A stretch of 64,000 bases of DNA from Phoronis australis. Taxonomy: Eukaryota > Phoronida > Phoronidae. Under the pieces are notes generated by a model. The model made no database searches. It was not told the origin of the DNA and was given only the letters and a program-made list of their open reading frames with translations. Below, piece by piece: positions 34,835-46,093 of the stretch. Made by a program: the position numbers and the translations under genes. The first letter of the stretch is position 1. Each line of letters begins with the position of its first letter. The DNA lies in contig NMRA01000011.1 of NCBI GenBank assembly GCA_002633005.1, forward strand, positions 713,931 through 777,930, written 5' to 3'.

Positions 34835-35166
34835 TTTGTCTCTGATCCGAACGGTATGGCGAACGACCTGGGTTCAACCCATGACGTTGTACATAATTAT
34901 TTTTTTTTCAATTTTTGCGTGTTTCTTTATGAGCTGTGCACTAAAGGCACTGAAATCAAGTAAGATATAATAATAAAATTTATTTTGAGGTACTAGAGTC
35001 ATGTTGTGTACACTTTAACCTGTGTCCACTTTTAATTTTTTATTAATGACAAAGAGCTAGAATAGTTATATAGTCAGTGCTACCAAAATTGTCCAGAGAT
35101 TCCAGGTCTTCAGTTTGGTTATCACCATATTTGCACTTTTGTATTTATTTTATGATTTGAGTTACA

Positions 35167-35320
35167 TGGCACGAAAAGGCAGCTTCACTTATCATTTGAC
35201 AGGCTTACATTTGTGTGATTGAACTCGAGTTTTCTTATTTTACTAAAGCTTTGCTAGGACTATCTGGTTAGCCTAATACATCTAAAGTAACAAAATTCCG
35301 TTGAAGTTAGGCTTTAATGA
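35167..35320 (+). repeat. Dispersed repeat, copy of 21681-21832
   Basis: Same order and orientation of motifs as the first copy. Here it lies inside the inverted-end element. Confidence 0.8.
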
Positions 35321-35840
35321 AATGTTTAGTGCACCTGTAATGTGGAAAGTTCAGGGATGGGCTCAACTTAACTAATCAAGTTTCGCTGGCGATCAAAATC
35401 TACCACTGTTTTGGTACTTCAAGTTTAAAACTTAGATAGATAAAAAGTTATCAACCTGTTTCCGGTAAAAAAAACGTGGGCAGAAGCATTAAAGATTAAA
35501 TAACGAAAACCAATATGAAACATATCGTTCCTTTGGGAAGTGGACCTTTGTGAAGATAAACACAAGTTAACCTTTTTAGTCATTTTGTAATATTTATAAT
35601 GTATCAAGTTAAAATTACTCTCCAGATTTGCAGGCTGTAACTCTGCAAATATCAGAGGAAACCAAATAGGGGGTTCCAACAACAACCGTTGTTGAGACAA
35701 TAATGCTAGGTATTACCTTTCCACTTCATTAGCTCACACCTAAATCGGTACTAAAGGTGTGTTGTATACGCAACGTAAAAATTGTCTGGGGCTAAGGGAA
35801 TCTGAGCGGTGACCAGTGTAAGCGAGAAATTCTCCACGTG

Positions 35841-36152
35841 AGACCACCTTTACACCTCAGTCCATCAGCCATGCCAGTTTGTTTGCGTAAAGCGCTGCCC
35901 GTTAGGAATTCGACTAGCCAATCAAAAACGCCGGTGTAAAAAAATTCCAGAGGAAAGTTAAGTGATACCTGCGTGTTGGCTACCGACCACCTAGCGGCAC
36001 GCAGGGAACCAGTGAGGCACGCAGGTATCACTTAATTTTCCTCTGGAATTTTTTTACACCGGCGTTTTTGATTGGCTAGTAGAATTCTCAACAGGCAGCG
36101 CTTCACGCAAACAAACTGGCATGTCTGATGGACTGAAGTGTAAAGGTGGTCT
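35841..36152. repeat. Large palindrome, about 134-bp arms and 44-bp loop
   Basis: 35841-35975 and 36020-36152 are inverted copies, over 90% identical (AGACCACCTTTACACC, GCCAGTTTGTTTGCGT, AATCAAAAACGCCGGTGTAA, AGTGATACCTGCGTG). The loop ends GGCACGCAGGGAACCAG, the tip sequence of the 33142-36554 family. The structure therefore looks like two termini of that family joined near tip to tip, directly inside the right 400-bp end. Confidence 0.9.
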
Positions 36153-37021
36153 GTTGTACAGACAAATCGGTGTTTATGTTCAGGAAATGTGAATCGTAGA
36201 AATTGTGGCTGTGCCTTTTTGGAGTGCATCTTTCTACTGTCGATGACATTTGTTTACGATACTGGTCTGTATTCATACAGTATGAATAACACACCGCTCA
36301 AATCGGCCAGATGTGTTTATTGTAAATGTATGTGCTTCAAGCACGCAGCTATTAAACATGTCACTTCAGAAACGAAATAGTTGCTGCGACGCCACTTGCA
36401 TGACAAGGCTAAAAATCGTTTAATCGTTACAGTACGCCATTTTTTATCACGGGGTTGTAAAGCTAACCAATGACTGCTGGGGTTACATCAACCAATGCTA
36501 AAGTGCGTGCCACTGCACGATACCTGCGTGCTGGCTAGGCACGTAGGGAACCAGGGAGTTCTCAATAGAACACATACAGTACATGGCAATATTCATCCGA
36601 CTTTCGGCAGAGGTGGACGCAAACTAAGAAAATTAATATTGTCACTATAGGGCTCGACGCTATTAAAATTCGCATTTCGCGACCTAGCCAAAATCCCAGG
36701 TCGCATTTTCAAAATGCAGCTCGCATTCATAAATGCCAGGTCGCAAAATTTTCCAGCCATTTTACGCGCCAAACTTGATTTTTTAGATCATCGAGAATAT
36801 GTTTATATTAGGCTCTTACCTGCAGTGTTAAATACTCACAAATTTCAGATCGCAAAATTGACTTCGTTCATGCAGGTACGGCGTTACTGTTCTTCACCAC
36901 CGCCATTGAAAGGTTTTAGAGGCAAACCAAGTTGCCGACGTGAAAGTTGAATCAGTGCTCTCTAACTGACACGTGCATTCGAGTAGCTAAGTTTGCGATG
37001 TGAAAAGCGAGAAAATGCTCG

Positions 37022-37747
37022 NNNNNNNNNNNNNNNNNNNNNNNNNNNNNNNNNNNNNNNNNNNNNNNNNNNNNNNNNNNNNNNNNNNNNNNNNNNNNNN
37101 NNNNNNNNNNNNNNNNNNNNNNNNNNNNNNNNNNNNNNNNNNNNNNNNNNNNNNNNNNNNNNNNNNNNNNNNNNNNNNNNNNNNNNNNNNNNNNNNNNNN
37201 NNNNNNNNNNNNNNNNNNNNNNNNNNNNNNNNNNNNNNNNNNNNNNNNNNNNNNNNNNNNNNNNNNNNNNNNNNNNNNNNNNNNNNNNNNNNNNNNNNNN
37301 NNNNNNNNNNNNNNNNNNNNNNNNNNNNNNNNNNNNNNNNNNNNNNNNNNNNNNNNNNNNNNNNNNNNNNNNNNNNNNNNNNNNNNNNNNNNNNNNNNNN
37401 NNNNNNNNNNNNNNNNNNNNNNNNNNNNNNNNNNNNNNNNNNNNNNNNNNNNNNNNNNNNNNNNNNNNNNNNNNNNNNNNNNNNNNNNNNNNNNNNNNNN
37501 NNNNNNNNNNNNNNNNNNNNNNNNNNNNNNNNNNNNNNNNNNNNNNNNNNNNNNNNNNNNNNNNNNNNNNNNNNNNNNNNNNNNNNNNNNNNNNNNNNNN
37601 NNNNNNNNNNNNNNNNNNNNNNNNNNNNNNNNNNNNNNNNNNNNNNNNNNNNNNNNNNNNNNNNNNNNNNNNNNNNNNNNNNNNNNNNNNNNNNNNNNNN
37701 NNNNNNNNNNNNNNNNNNNNNNNNNNNNNNNNNNNNNNNNNNNNNNN
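37022..37747. other. Assembly gap of 726 N
   Basis: This is a run of N inside the inverted-end element. Long frames crossing it are artefacts. Confidence 1.
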
Positions 37748-38164
37748 ATTGGCTAACAAAAACCACATGATCATATCCACTCGTATTATTGTCTGTTACA
37801 ATTTGTTCCCAAAATATTCTAGAATCTCTAGAGTACTTTGACCCCAGAACCCAAAGTTGTAAACACCATCTAAAAATAGATTTTGACGTTAAAATACATG
37901 TCAACAAGTCTGACCCCATGATTTAAAAGTACATATGCACAAATTTTGGGCAACTTAAAATGGATCTATTCTTACTAATTACTTAATCAATATTTATTCT
38001 GACAAAAAGTATCCGGGATTTTGCTGGGTCTGACCTGCTACTGGCTGTCATCAAAGTCGTTAAAGATTCAAACTAACTCGGAGTACAAATTCCCTCCACT
38101 TTTTGTTCGCAACCCAAATTTTGCAACTTGACGTTTAAAAAACAACAGTCGAAAAAAAAAATCC

Positions 38165-38335
38165 GTGTAACCATAGGCGGATTTAGGGGAGGCCCCCCCT
38201 TGGCTGCCTCAAAAAGATAAACCAGCAAAAGCGTAGGGAAATGTTGAGTTTATTAATTAGCCCTGGTAATTAAAATTATACGGCTGAAACAAGATTTAAA
38301 TTTCTGCAGTTTTAGTGTGTTGGGGGGGTTCAGAT
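38165..38335 (+). mobile_element. Partial copy of the GGCGGATTTAGGG element
   Basis: It matches 27645-27830 in the same orientation (GGCGGATTTAGGG, GGGAAATGTTGAGTTT, AAACAAGATTTAA, TGCAGTTTTAGTGTG). No second end was identified. Confidence 0.65.
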
Positions 38336-39297
38336 ACGTGGAATATCGTAAGGCATCGGGAATCTGTGAGTTAATTTCCAAATAAACCACTGGCACCCAG
38401 GTGCTTAACAGAGCCAAGCCGGTATACTCTTTCATTTAGGACTGTTGCTGTTCTCTTTCGATGGGCAGCTTTGAGGTGGTGCGCACGTGTGAGTTCACGC
38501 ACTTGAATCGCTGGAGTAGGCCTACACTTTACGTTGGCAACAACGTGTGAAAGACTCATATTTCGCGCAAGTAGCCCCAGAAACAAGTAAAGGGTTTGAG
38601 AATTTCTTGGCAACTGAGTAAAGACGTGGCCGTCGTTTTGGCCATTAATAGGATTGTTATTTTCACTTTGGCTGTCATATGCCATAAAAACGAGACGCAC
38701 ATCTCTAAGTCACGATTGTCTGCCAGGACCGCTTGCGCGCTAACAACGGGACCGACCTGTGCCGCAGTGCGACATCAGGGATATTGTCGTGGATATTTGG
38801 TACATGAAATAAGGACATCCTACGCGAAAAAATAAACATATTTCTCCACCACAAAGTTTGGTAAGTTGATCGTTAAGAATTAGTAGAAACACCGCTCTTT
38901 TGTGACATTTTGTCACGTATTATGCAGTTGCCTGAAACTTTCTTCGCCGAATCCGGAAATTTGCAAAACTGGCCGAAAATGTTAGCCAATGAAACGCGTC
39001 AAAGATTCTGCATATCCCATGTTCACGCGACTTGCTTACAAGTCATCGGGAGGGCTGTTCTCGGTTAGTGTTCTTTTGAACTTGGATTTAGTAACAACCA
39101 AATAACGGTCGGATTATTAATAAGAGTTGCTTTATATTTGCCAGGTATCTGCCGAGAAGTGTAAAAACTCAGCTCGCATTCGTTGAAAATTCCAGATCGC
39201 ATCTTGCGACTTGATACGAGCTGACAAAAATCTCAGCTCACATTTGCAAATTTCAGGTCGCAAATGCGACCTGCAGCTCGTTATGTCGACCCCAATT

Positions 39298-40687
39298 AGG
39301 GGGTGCTACAGTAATTATCTATCCCGTGGTCCGAAAACTAGTGTTGGTCAATGTTCCTCAAAAGGAATACCAATTTTTACAATGATTCTCCCGGTCGCTA
39401 ACAGATTTTAGGAGAGACACCAAAATAAAAAAACAACAATTTAGAATACAGCAGGCCTATACTTCAGACCAGGCAAAGACCCATACAATATCGATTGGCC
39501 CTATGTCGCGATTTGTATCACAATTTGCATTTTAGTATAAAATGCGGCATAAACAAATTCTGCTCTCAAGAATAGCTTTAAAGTCACTTACCTCAGTTTT
39601 CACTCAAAATCAGTATTACACTTTACATCAAAATCCCGTTTTTTTTTTGGTTTTGTGTGTAATCGCAGTAGCTACTGGACAACGAAATAATTTGTGTCCT
39701 GTATGCTGTCATCCATGATCTCAATAGCTAACTTACCATGAGAATATCGTTTGCAGACCTTGGTACACCACGACTAGCCTAGGCGGGGTGCCTTACCCAA
39801 GCCAAGCAACCACTCAAGCCCAATTTGACTGAGGATGAAAATCTTTGTTAGAAAGTAGTGTGCCTGCACCATATTATGGGATGCTCATATCATTGCTATG
39901 GAAACACCCAAATCAGCCAGCAGCTAAATGCCGTCGATAACAGATCTTCTGAAACATACGTTAAAGTCAGAGCTCCGGCAGTCCCGCCGACTGCAGACGG
40001 AGCGGCAGCTGATGTTTGGCTGAAAGGGCTTGTTCAGCACAGTTTGCCCTCAAAATTGACTGTTTTGTGGAAACCATCAGCTCAGTTAGAAATCTGATGG
40101 ATACTAAAGCAATATTAGAAGATGAATCAACCTTCAACCGTAGAAAGACTCTTTATCCAAGCTTGAGTTTGGTACATGTAAGCCAGTGAAAACGTGCAAA
40201 GAAAAGTATTGCTGAGGAGAAGAATTTAGCTGTTTCAGTTTGGATCAGGTGAGTTTTTATCCACATCATAAGTGTTCTAAAAATTAATTTCTATTATTTG
40301 CTTTGTCAGGAATGTTTGAATGGCTACAATACTATGTAGTCTTGCATTCACTTTACCTCAGCATTGAGGGTTTGGCGAAATACCCCTCAATAAATGAACG
40401 AACATTCCACGCTCATTATCAAAAAATTGATTGGGCGCTTGACACCTGTTCAGTGCTCATCTATATGTAATTCATGTGTTGTTACTTCTGATACTTCAAA
40501 TCTCGTATCTTCGCGCTAACGTTAGGATGCGGCGCGCAAAATTCAAATGCCTTTTACTAACTTAACCTTAGACAATAAAGTGACGTAAAAATAAAAAAAA
40601 ACGTCACTGTGACGCATTTTTCATGACTCTTCTTTTTGAAGACAAGTCGCTTCTAAGATGCTATTGATATATTTTTGAAAGATTAAT
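39298..40687. other. Gene-less stretch
   Basis: No supported exon. The frame at 39858-40097 has no recognisable feature. Confidence 0.35.
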
Positions 40688-40900
40688 ATGGGTAAATTTC
40701 TTACGAATCTTCGGGCATGTCTATCATGCCTGTGTTGTCAACTTTTCTGCTTGAAGAGTATAGCAGTGGACGATGAAGACGAGATTCCTGAAAATGAGGC
40801 AAGTAAAAATTTTATAAAATTGAGAAAAACAGGCCACGGACTTGATTCTCCAGGCCTCTTAAAATATTTGCGAAAAAAGCGTAAAATTTTACTGCCATAG
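40688..40900 (+). CDS. Small open frame with an acylation-type N-terminus, unrecognised
   Basis: A 70-codon frame starts MGKFLTNLRACLSCLCC. Gly2 followed by a Cys cluster is the pattern of proteins that are N-myristoylated and palmitoylated and so held at membranes. An acidic stretch (DDEDEIPENE) and a basic tail (RKKRKILL) follow. A rare GC donor (GAG|GCAAGT) after PENE could instead make it a first exon. No homologue is recognised, no promoter is evident and no partner gene is nearby. Chance is a real possibility. Confidence 0.25.
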   Translation: MGKFLTNLRACLSCLCCQLFCLKSIAVDDEDEIPENEASKNFIKLRKTGHGLDSPGLLKYLRKKRKILLP

Positions 40901-42459
40901 CCCTATCCAACGACAGCTATGGAAGATTATAATTTGAAATAGGAAAATCGGTGCACATTTTGTTTAATTACATAGTCATGCATGTTTCCGATCGACTGCA
41001 GGAGATCATTCGAAAATTATTAAGACTCAGAGATGGATTCAATAACTGGGTTAATGAATTAAAGATATTCAAAGCTAAGTTAAGGTTTACGCTTGAAATT
41101 AACCTAAAGTATGCTTGAATGGCAAACTATTTCTGAAAGACGGGAAGGAAAGCAAACATTCCAGCTGTCTTCTCGAGAAATCTCGGCTTTTCAAGAGATG
41201 TTCAACTCACCTCGCCCCGGGGTTCAGTCGCTCCTTCTCGTGAGTTAATTTCTCCAGTGTGCTTCCAGTCTTCGTTCCTTTTCCTTCCGTGCACTGTACT
41301 CATGAAATTTGAATGGTGATATATATTTATTGGTGAATGCACAGAACATACAAACAGTAATTACAAACCCAGAAATCGCGAAGCATCATATCCGGGCTGC
41401 ATACAATTCATAGATCAAAGTAGTTTACATAGAACAATATACATGAAACTAATATCTAACATAAGTATTCAAATATTTAGATATGCTATCACGAGCATTT
41501 CTGTCTAAGATACAAAACACGATAGAACTTGTTACGCCAACAGAACTATGGACCGGTGCCATTGTCAGCTCAGAACGAAGGCACTCATATGTTAATTGGC
41601 TACAGATTATGGAAACGAAGTGGCAGCCAGAAACTTGTGTAGGGATCCGCGGGTATAATACTGCATTCATTCGGACGCGTGGGAGGCGGGTAAGGTTGGT
41701 GGAGCCGAGAGGGGTTAGTTCTTTAAATCAACGTGAAGTCATTTTTTCCTGAAACGAATGTCAAACTATCACCCTGGTTTCGATCATGGACATATCCCTC
41801 AGTAGCCTGTAATTTCAAAACAATGGCTTCGTTAACTTTCATGAATAGCGTTGAGATGAACAAGTTGTTAAAGTCCTTCTCTCACGCGTTGTTAACCCTT
41901 ATTACATGGTTAGAAGATGTTATAAGGATCCAAGAAGTACCTACCCCATAACTAATACACGATCCGTACTCGAAAACAGTTTAAATGAACGCGCCACTCA
42001 CGATTCGCACCCGAAGAAACACCGCCATTTTGAACTTGCCGCGAACCCGGAAGTACAATTCATTCAGGAACCCAGGCCGAGAAAACGCCGTCAGTGCGAC
42101 TGGAGCAGTGCCTGTACTGTTACCAGCCAGCAAACGGGGATAAAAAAATCGACAGCGCGCCTTAATTTTGATAAAATCAAACTACGGACAATTTTATGGA
42201 ATTTGCTGAAGAAATGTGGCGAATAAATTTTGACAGAAATTATTTTGCCAGACTCGGGACCGCAGCCTATCGGACCCGGTGCGGATCGAGACCAGACACT
42301 GGCGAACGGTAAATGCATGCGGTTGCAAGCTGTTTTGTCGAAGTAAAATGGTCAAATGATAAATGCTGCATATATTCAAGGGTAGTTTCAGACACTTGCA
42401 TGAAATTACGGGCTGGTTAGTCCTGTGTCACACTGCCGCGGCAGACCTTAGTTAGCCTC
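40901..42459. other. Gene-less stretch
   Basis: Open frames at 41483-41752, 41733-41951 and 41906-42226 overlap in different frames and show no domains or splice logic. I see nothing supported. Confidence 0.35.
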
Positions 42460-43090
42460 AGTCACCAGCTACCAGTGAAGACTATAGTCAAAATACAGCT
42501 TGTTAGTAGGCCTATACAGCTTTGCGCCAAGACTACCCTTAGGCCTAACTGGTCGCTGGCCACAAACACAAAAAACACGAAAATTGAACAAAGTTTCTTT
42601 TTTGTAGCAACGTTTGTCAAAATGTATCAACGTTAAATCTTCACAAATTACAAAGTAGCCGATTGAACATGCCTTTCAGTTCAGCAAAAGTCGACATTGT
42701 AGGTGCCGCCAGAAATGAGACGAAGTCCAACGGGAATTGTGAGCACATTTATCACTTAATGAGTAACAACTGCGAGGCTGAAATTTGGTGAACACTGCTA
42801 AATCGTGCAGAATAGTAAGTAAAGATATGTCTAACTAAATTTTACCGTAATTTGTTGGCGAAAACAATTTACACAAAGTTTTAAACTCGTAACTCATCCC
42901 GCTGTCCTCCAATATGGCCGACGCGATCCAAACAAAGTGACCCAAATTTCGCCACAAAACTTGCAATAACTTTACAGTGCTTGCCCCGATTTTGATACTT
43001 TTTCGATTTTTACTGAGTAGAATGTACTACCTTTCCGATGATAGCAAAGTACTTTTTCAAAACGAGGAAAAAAATAAAACCGAAAAAAAA
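42460..43090 (+). repeat. Dispersed repeat related to 53405-53600 and 62300-62420
   Basis: ACCAGTGAAGACTATAGTCAAAATACAGC... and the GCTTTGCGCCAAGACTA segment correspond to 53430-53500. ATTGAACAAAGTT...GTAGC and the later CGAGGAAAAAAA stretch correspond to 62310-62415. No coding sequence. Confidence 0.55.
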
Positions 43091-43987
43091 TTGGTTCGAC
43101 CCATATTGGTTCCTAGGTTCGACCGGCCTACGTAAGGAACTAAACACCAATGCTATTTTAACATACTAAGTACGCGTAACATTCCAAAAAAATCAACGAC
43201 CACTAACTACAAACTATAAATACACTACATATGCAAACGAATCACGATATATTACTAATAAAACAAAATAATGAAGACTTTTCGAGCAAGCCATAGCACA
43301 TTCAGTTACAAGGAAAAAATGGCGGCGTTCAGGACAAGTTCCTGAACTGATGAGCCGGAAATGTGGGTACGGAAATAACCGATGACAACCGGTAATCATA
43401 CGCTCAGAGAGAAGGGTCAAATACTGTTAAAAAATCGCTTTTGGCAAGAAAGGCGAAAAGAATATAAAGAAAGGGTGTCGAAAATAAGAATTTATGTAGT
43501 AAGTATTTTCGGATACTGGAACCACATGGGCAGTTTGCAAGAAGGACTTTAAGGCAAATGAAAGTTTCAAGTGACAGACAACTGAGCGCTTAGTTTATGC
43601 TTTGAACTGCAGGAGAGTTTTACAAGCAAAATACAACGTCGTCTGCTACAGTTCAGACAGGTCCGCAGTGTAAAGATAAGGATTTATAACATGATTATTT
43701 ATTCAAAAATCTGAAAGTCAATCACCATGAACAGGTTTGGATTGCTTAAAATTGGTTCAGTTTTTGCTAGGACGTTCAGATTGGAGAAATTAACATAATT
43801 AATGCACGTGTACGCGGAATAACATTTCTAAACCTAACGTAGGAACTAACGAGGTATCAGATATGTCGCTTTTCGTGACACTGATGTATGCCATGCTGAA
43901 AAGGGCTATGGACTTGAATAATAATGGGATTAATTATAAAATAATTAATAATTAATTAATTCTCATCACATTTTCAAACATTTCCAG
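43091..43987. other. Gene-less stretch
   Basis: No supported exon or repeat was found, apart from A+T-rich sequence before the kinase-like gene. Confidence 0.35.
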
Positions 43988-46093
43988 TTGTCAACGGAAG
44001 CCGCTGCGAACAAATCTGCAGAAAATATCGCTTTCGACGACATGACAGACAGAAAGAAGTACAGGGTTAACCTATTAGTCTGCCGCTGGTCACAGTGCCG
44101 AATATCTCTGTAAAACTCCCAGAGGTGTCGTTTGACATTCTGCAGCTACTAAAGCCTGTTTCTCTCATGCAGTTCTATGTCGGCGGATTGAAACTTTTAA
44201 CCAATGACTTAGTGGGGAGATACGCCCAGCCCCTCGGTCGGCTCTCCCGTTCTGTACCGTACGTTTTCCAGAAAATAGGTTTCCAGCTTCGTCATACAAT
44301 CGGGATATACTACGGCGAGTTCTGTTCCAACGTGCGCGGCGTCAGATTAACAATTAAGTACAGAACAATAACATGCGTCACCAAAACAAGGATTGCGATT
44401 CAGCGATTGGCCGTGAAGGACGGCATAATACAGAGATCAATGTCATGCTTCGCCTCTATAGTTCCAAAGATCATAACGGAAGCGCAGTGGATCGTTGTGC
44501 GCAGGACAAAAACTTGTCCCGTAAGAAACTTTACGTCATCAAAGCTCCGGCAGGTAAAATCGTGATACCCAAATTTGTTGCGAAGAGCGTTTGCATTGAA
44601 ATACATTCGAAAAGTCAAGTCATGTGATACAAAAATAGTCCGTCGACCGCTTGAATTCATGAACGCACATGGCACGTTCAACTCACTCAAACATCGAAGA
44701 CGCCGTATGTCGCAGGCGCAAAAGCAACGACGCCGTTGCTTTAGCATGCCGGTCCGGCATAATCCGCGACCAATTGAACAAGAGAACATTGGTCCGCTTT
44801 CATCCCACAGGCAACCTTTAGTTGGAAACTGGGTCTCTTCAAGATCGCCTATCGCTGTAAATCCTGAAGGAGATATGCCGCCATCTATTGTTGCTGATGG
44901 GAACGAAAATTGGATAAGAAAAGTATTTCGAAAACGGAAGCCGAAGACGGCTTATCTACCAGAAAGAGCATTCAGGTAAGCTTTCAATTTTCATGGCTCA
45001 CTGATTGAAAGAAAAATGAACTTTACGTGTATCTCGTGTTCAAGTACGAATTTCAATAACTAGGTGCCAATAAATACATGTAAGAGCAATGGCAGATTTT
45101 CAAGATAAATGCAAGAATCTAACAGATTATCAAACTCATCACACACCATACACAGGTTTAGGACGAATAGGAGGTTCCGGGCATCACATAAGAAAGCCCT
45201 AAAAACCGCTCCAAGCACCGTGTAAGCTGATGGACCTGGGGCCCGTTCCAACCAACTGACTTAAACTGATCTTTGATTAACTAAAGTCTAAGGTTTGTCT
45301 CAACTTCCACATCCGGTAAAATAATAAAAATTAAGACAGAATTAAGTAAATAATTAGATAAAATTTAAGACCACTTTCTTGCAACGGCCTTGAGACCAAT
45401 TTACTGTAAGCGTCATCTTAAAATTAACTAATTTTGTCTTGGCTAAGTCGATTTTCAGGAACGGGTTCCTGGCTCGTGCGTTTTTTGTAGCAATGGCGGG
45501 GAGGACCTCTTCGCAAGATCGGAGCCAAATTCAGTATCCATCTAGCTAAACACGTGACTTTTTCTCTCTTTTACAGGTACAAAATTAAAGATGGGGATTA
45601 TACCGTAGTCGGCGAAGGAGCTTCTGGCACAGTGTATGTTGGAACTTACGTAAATGACGCTACGGGAATTGAGCAATAGGCGTGTGTTAAGAACTATTTG
45701 CCCGGCGACGTGGAGTCAACATCTAACAAGGAATACCAATGTCTACGGGCCCTTGCTAGGTACAAATGTGTCCCCGAACCGTTTGGCTTGTATCTGACAC
45801 CAACGGCTGACGACGAAGACCAACCGATAGTTGGACTTGTAATGGAACTCATAGATGGTTTGACACTCGCAGACTACATAGACAACCACCTTGAAAATGT
45901 GGACGAAGTATCGCTGCCGATCCCAGAAATTGTGAACGTATTGCTGAAAATCGCGAAAGCAGTTCATCGTGCTCATAGAAACAATGATAATACTACTTAA
46001 TGATTTCCACAACGACAATGTAATGGTGGAACGACAAACCAACAACGTGAAATTGATTGATTTTGGTAATGCAACCACAGAGAAAGGCTTTTG
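43988..46093 (+). pseudogene. Protein-kinase-like gene, two exons, with in-frame stops
   Basis: The last exon (45577-46093) has the kinase N-lobe: VVGEGASGTVYVGTY (glycine loop), ACVKNY (the Lys of the VAIK motif), VMELIDGLTLADYI (hinge). After a frameshift near 45985 it has LLNDFHNDNVMV (catalytic loop, with D-x-H-N-x-x-N in place of HRD-x-x-x-x-N) and VKLIDFGNAT (DFG), then a GTAAGT donor, so the C-lobe exons are missing. It joins in phase across 44976-45576 to an upstream exon (ends PERAFR) rich in basic residues (HRRRRMSQAQKQRRRC). That exon carries an in-frame TGA at 44563 and may start after an acceptor at 43987. A TAG (45677) lies before ACVK. The HNDL-type catalytic loop recalls the expanded invertebrate kinase families of that kind. 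Broken gene or sequencing errors are both possible. Confidence 0.6.

Larger units (their letters stand above)
33142..36554 (-). mobile_element. DNA transposon with about 400-bp inverted ends and a minus-strand THAP remnant
   Basis: 33142-33533 and 36155-36554 are inverted copies, about 80-85% identical (CTGGTTCC at the tip, GGCACGCA, GTCATTGGTTAGCTTTACAA, CGATTTTTAGCCTTGT, CAGCAACTATTTCGTTTCTG, GATTCACATTTCCTG). The interior holds a THAP domain on the minus strand (34560-34834) and a short acidic frame on the plus strand. No catalytic domain was found and no target duplication is obvious. The family is undetermined. The long ends and the THAP suggest a P-like or similar element. Confidence 0.7.
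36648..39297. mobile_element. Inverted-end element with GGTCGCA-type subterminal repeats, spans a gap
   Basis: The left side (36648-36790: GGGCTCGACGC, ATTCGCATTTCGCGACC, CCAGGTCGCATTTTC, CAGCTCGCATTC, CCAGGTCGCAAAATT) mirrors the right side (39160-39297, minus strand: GGGGTCGACATAACGAGC, GCAGGTCGCATTTGCGACC, GATGCGATCTGGAATTTTC). The many G(G/C)TCGCA copies make both ends subterminal-repeat rich. Identity is moderate. The interior has the 726-base gap and a short element at 38165, and no transposase is visible. Confidence 0.55.

Noticed and set aside
34572-34970. 132-codon plus-strand frame with hydrophobic segments
   Set aside because: It is the antisense of the minus-strand THAP domain followed by low-complexity sequence.
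36962-37919. Several long frames over 37022-37747
   Set aside because: Same artefact: the run of N is read as open.
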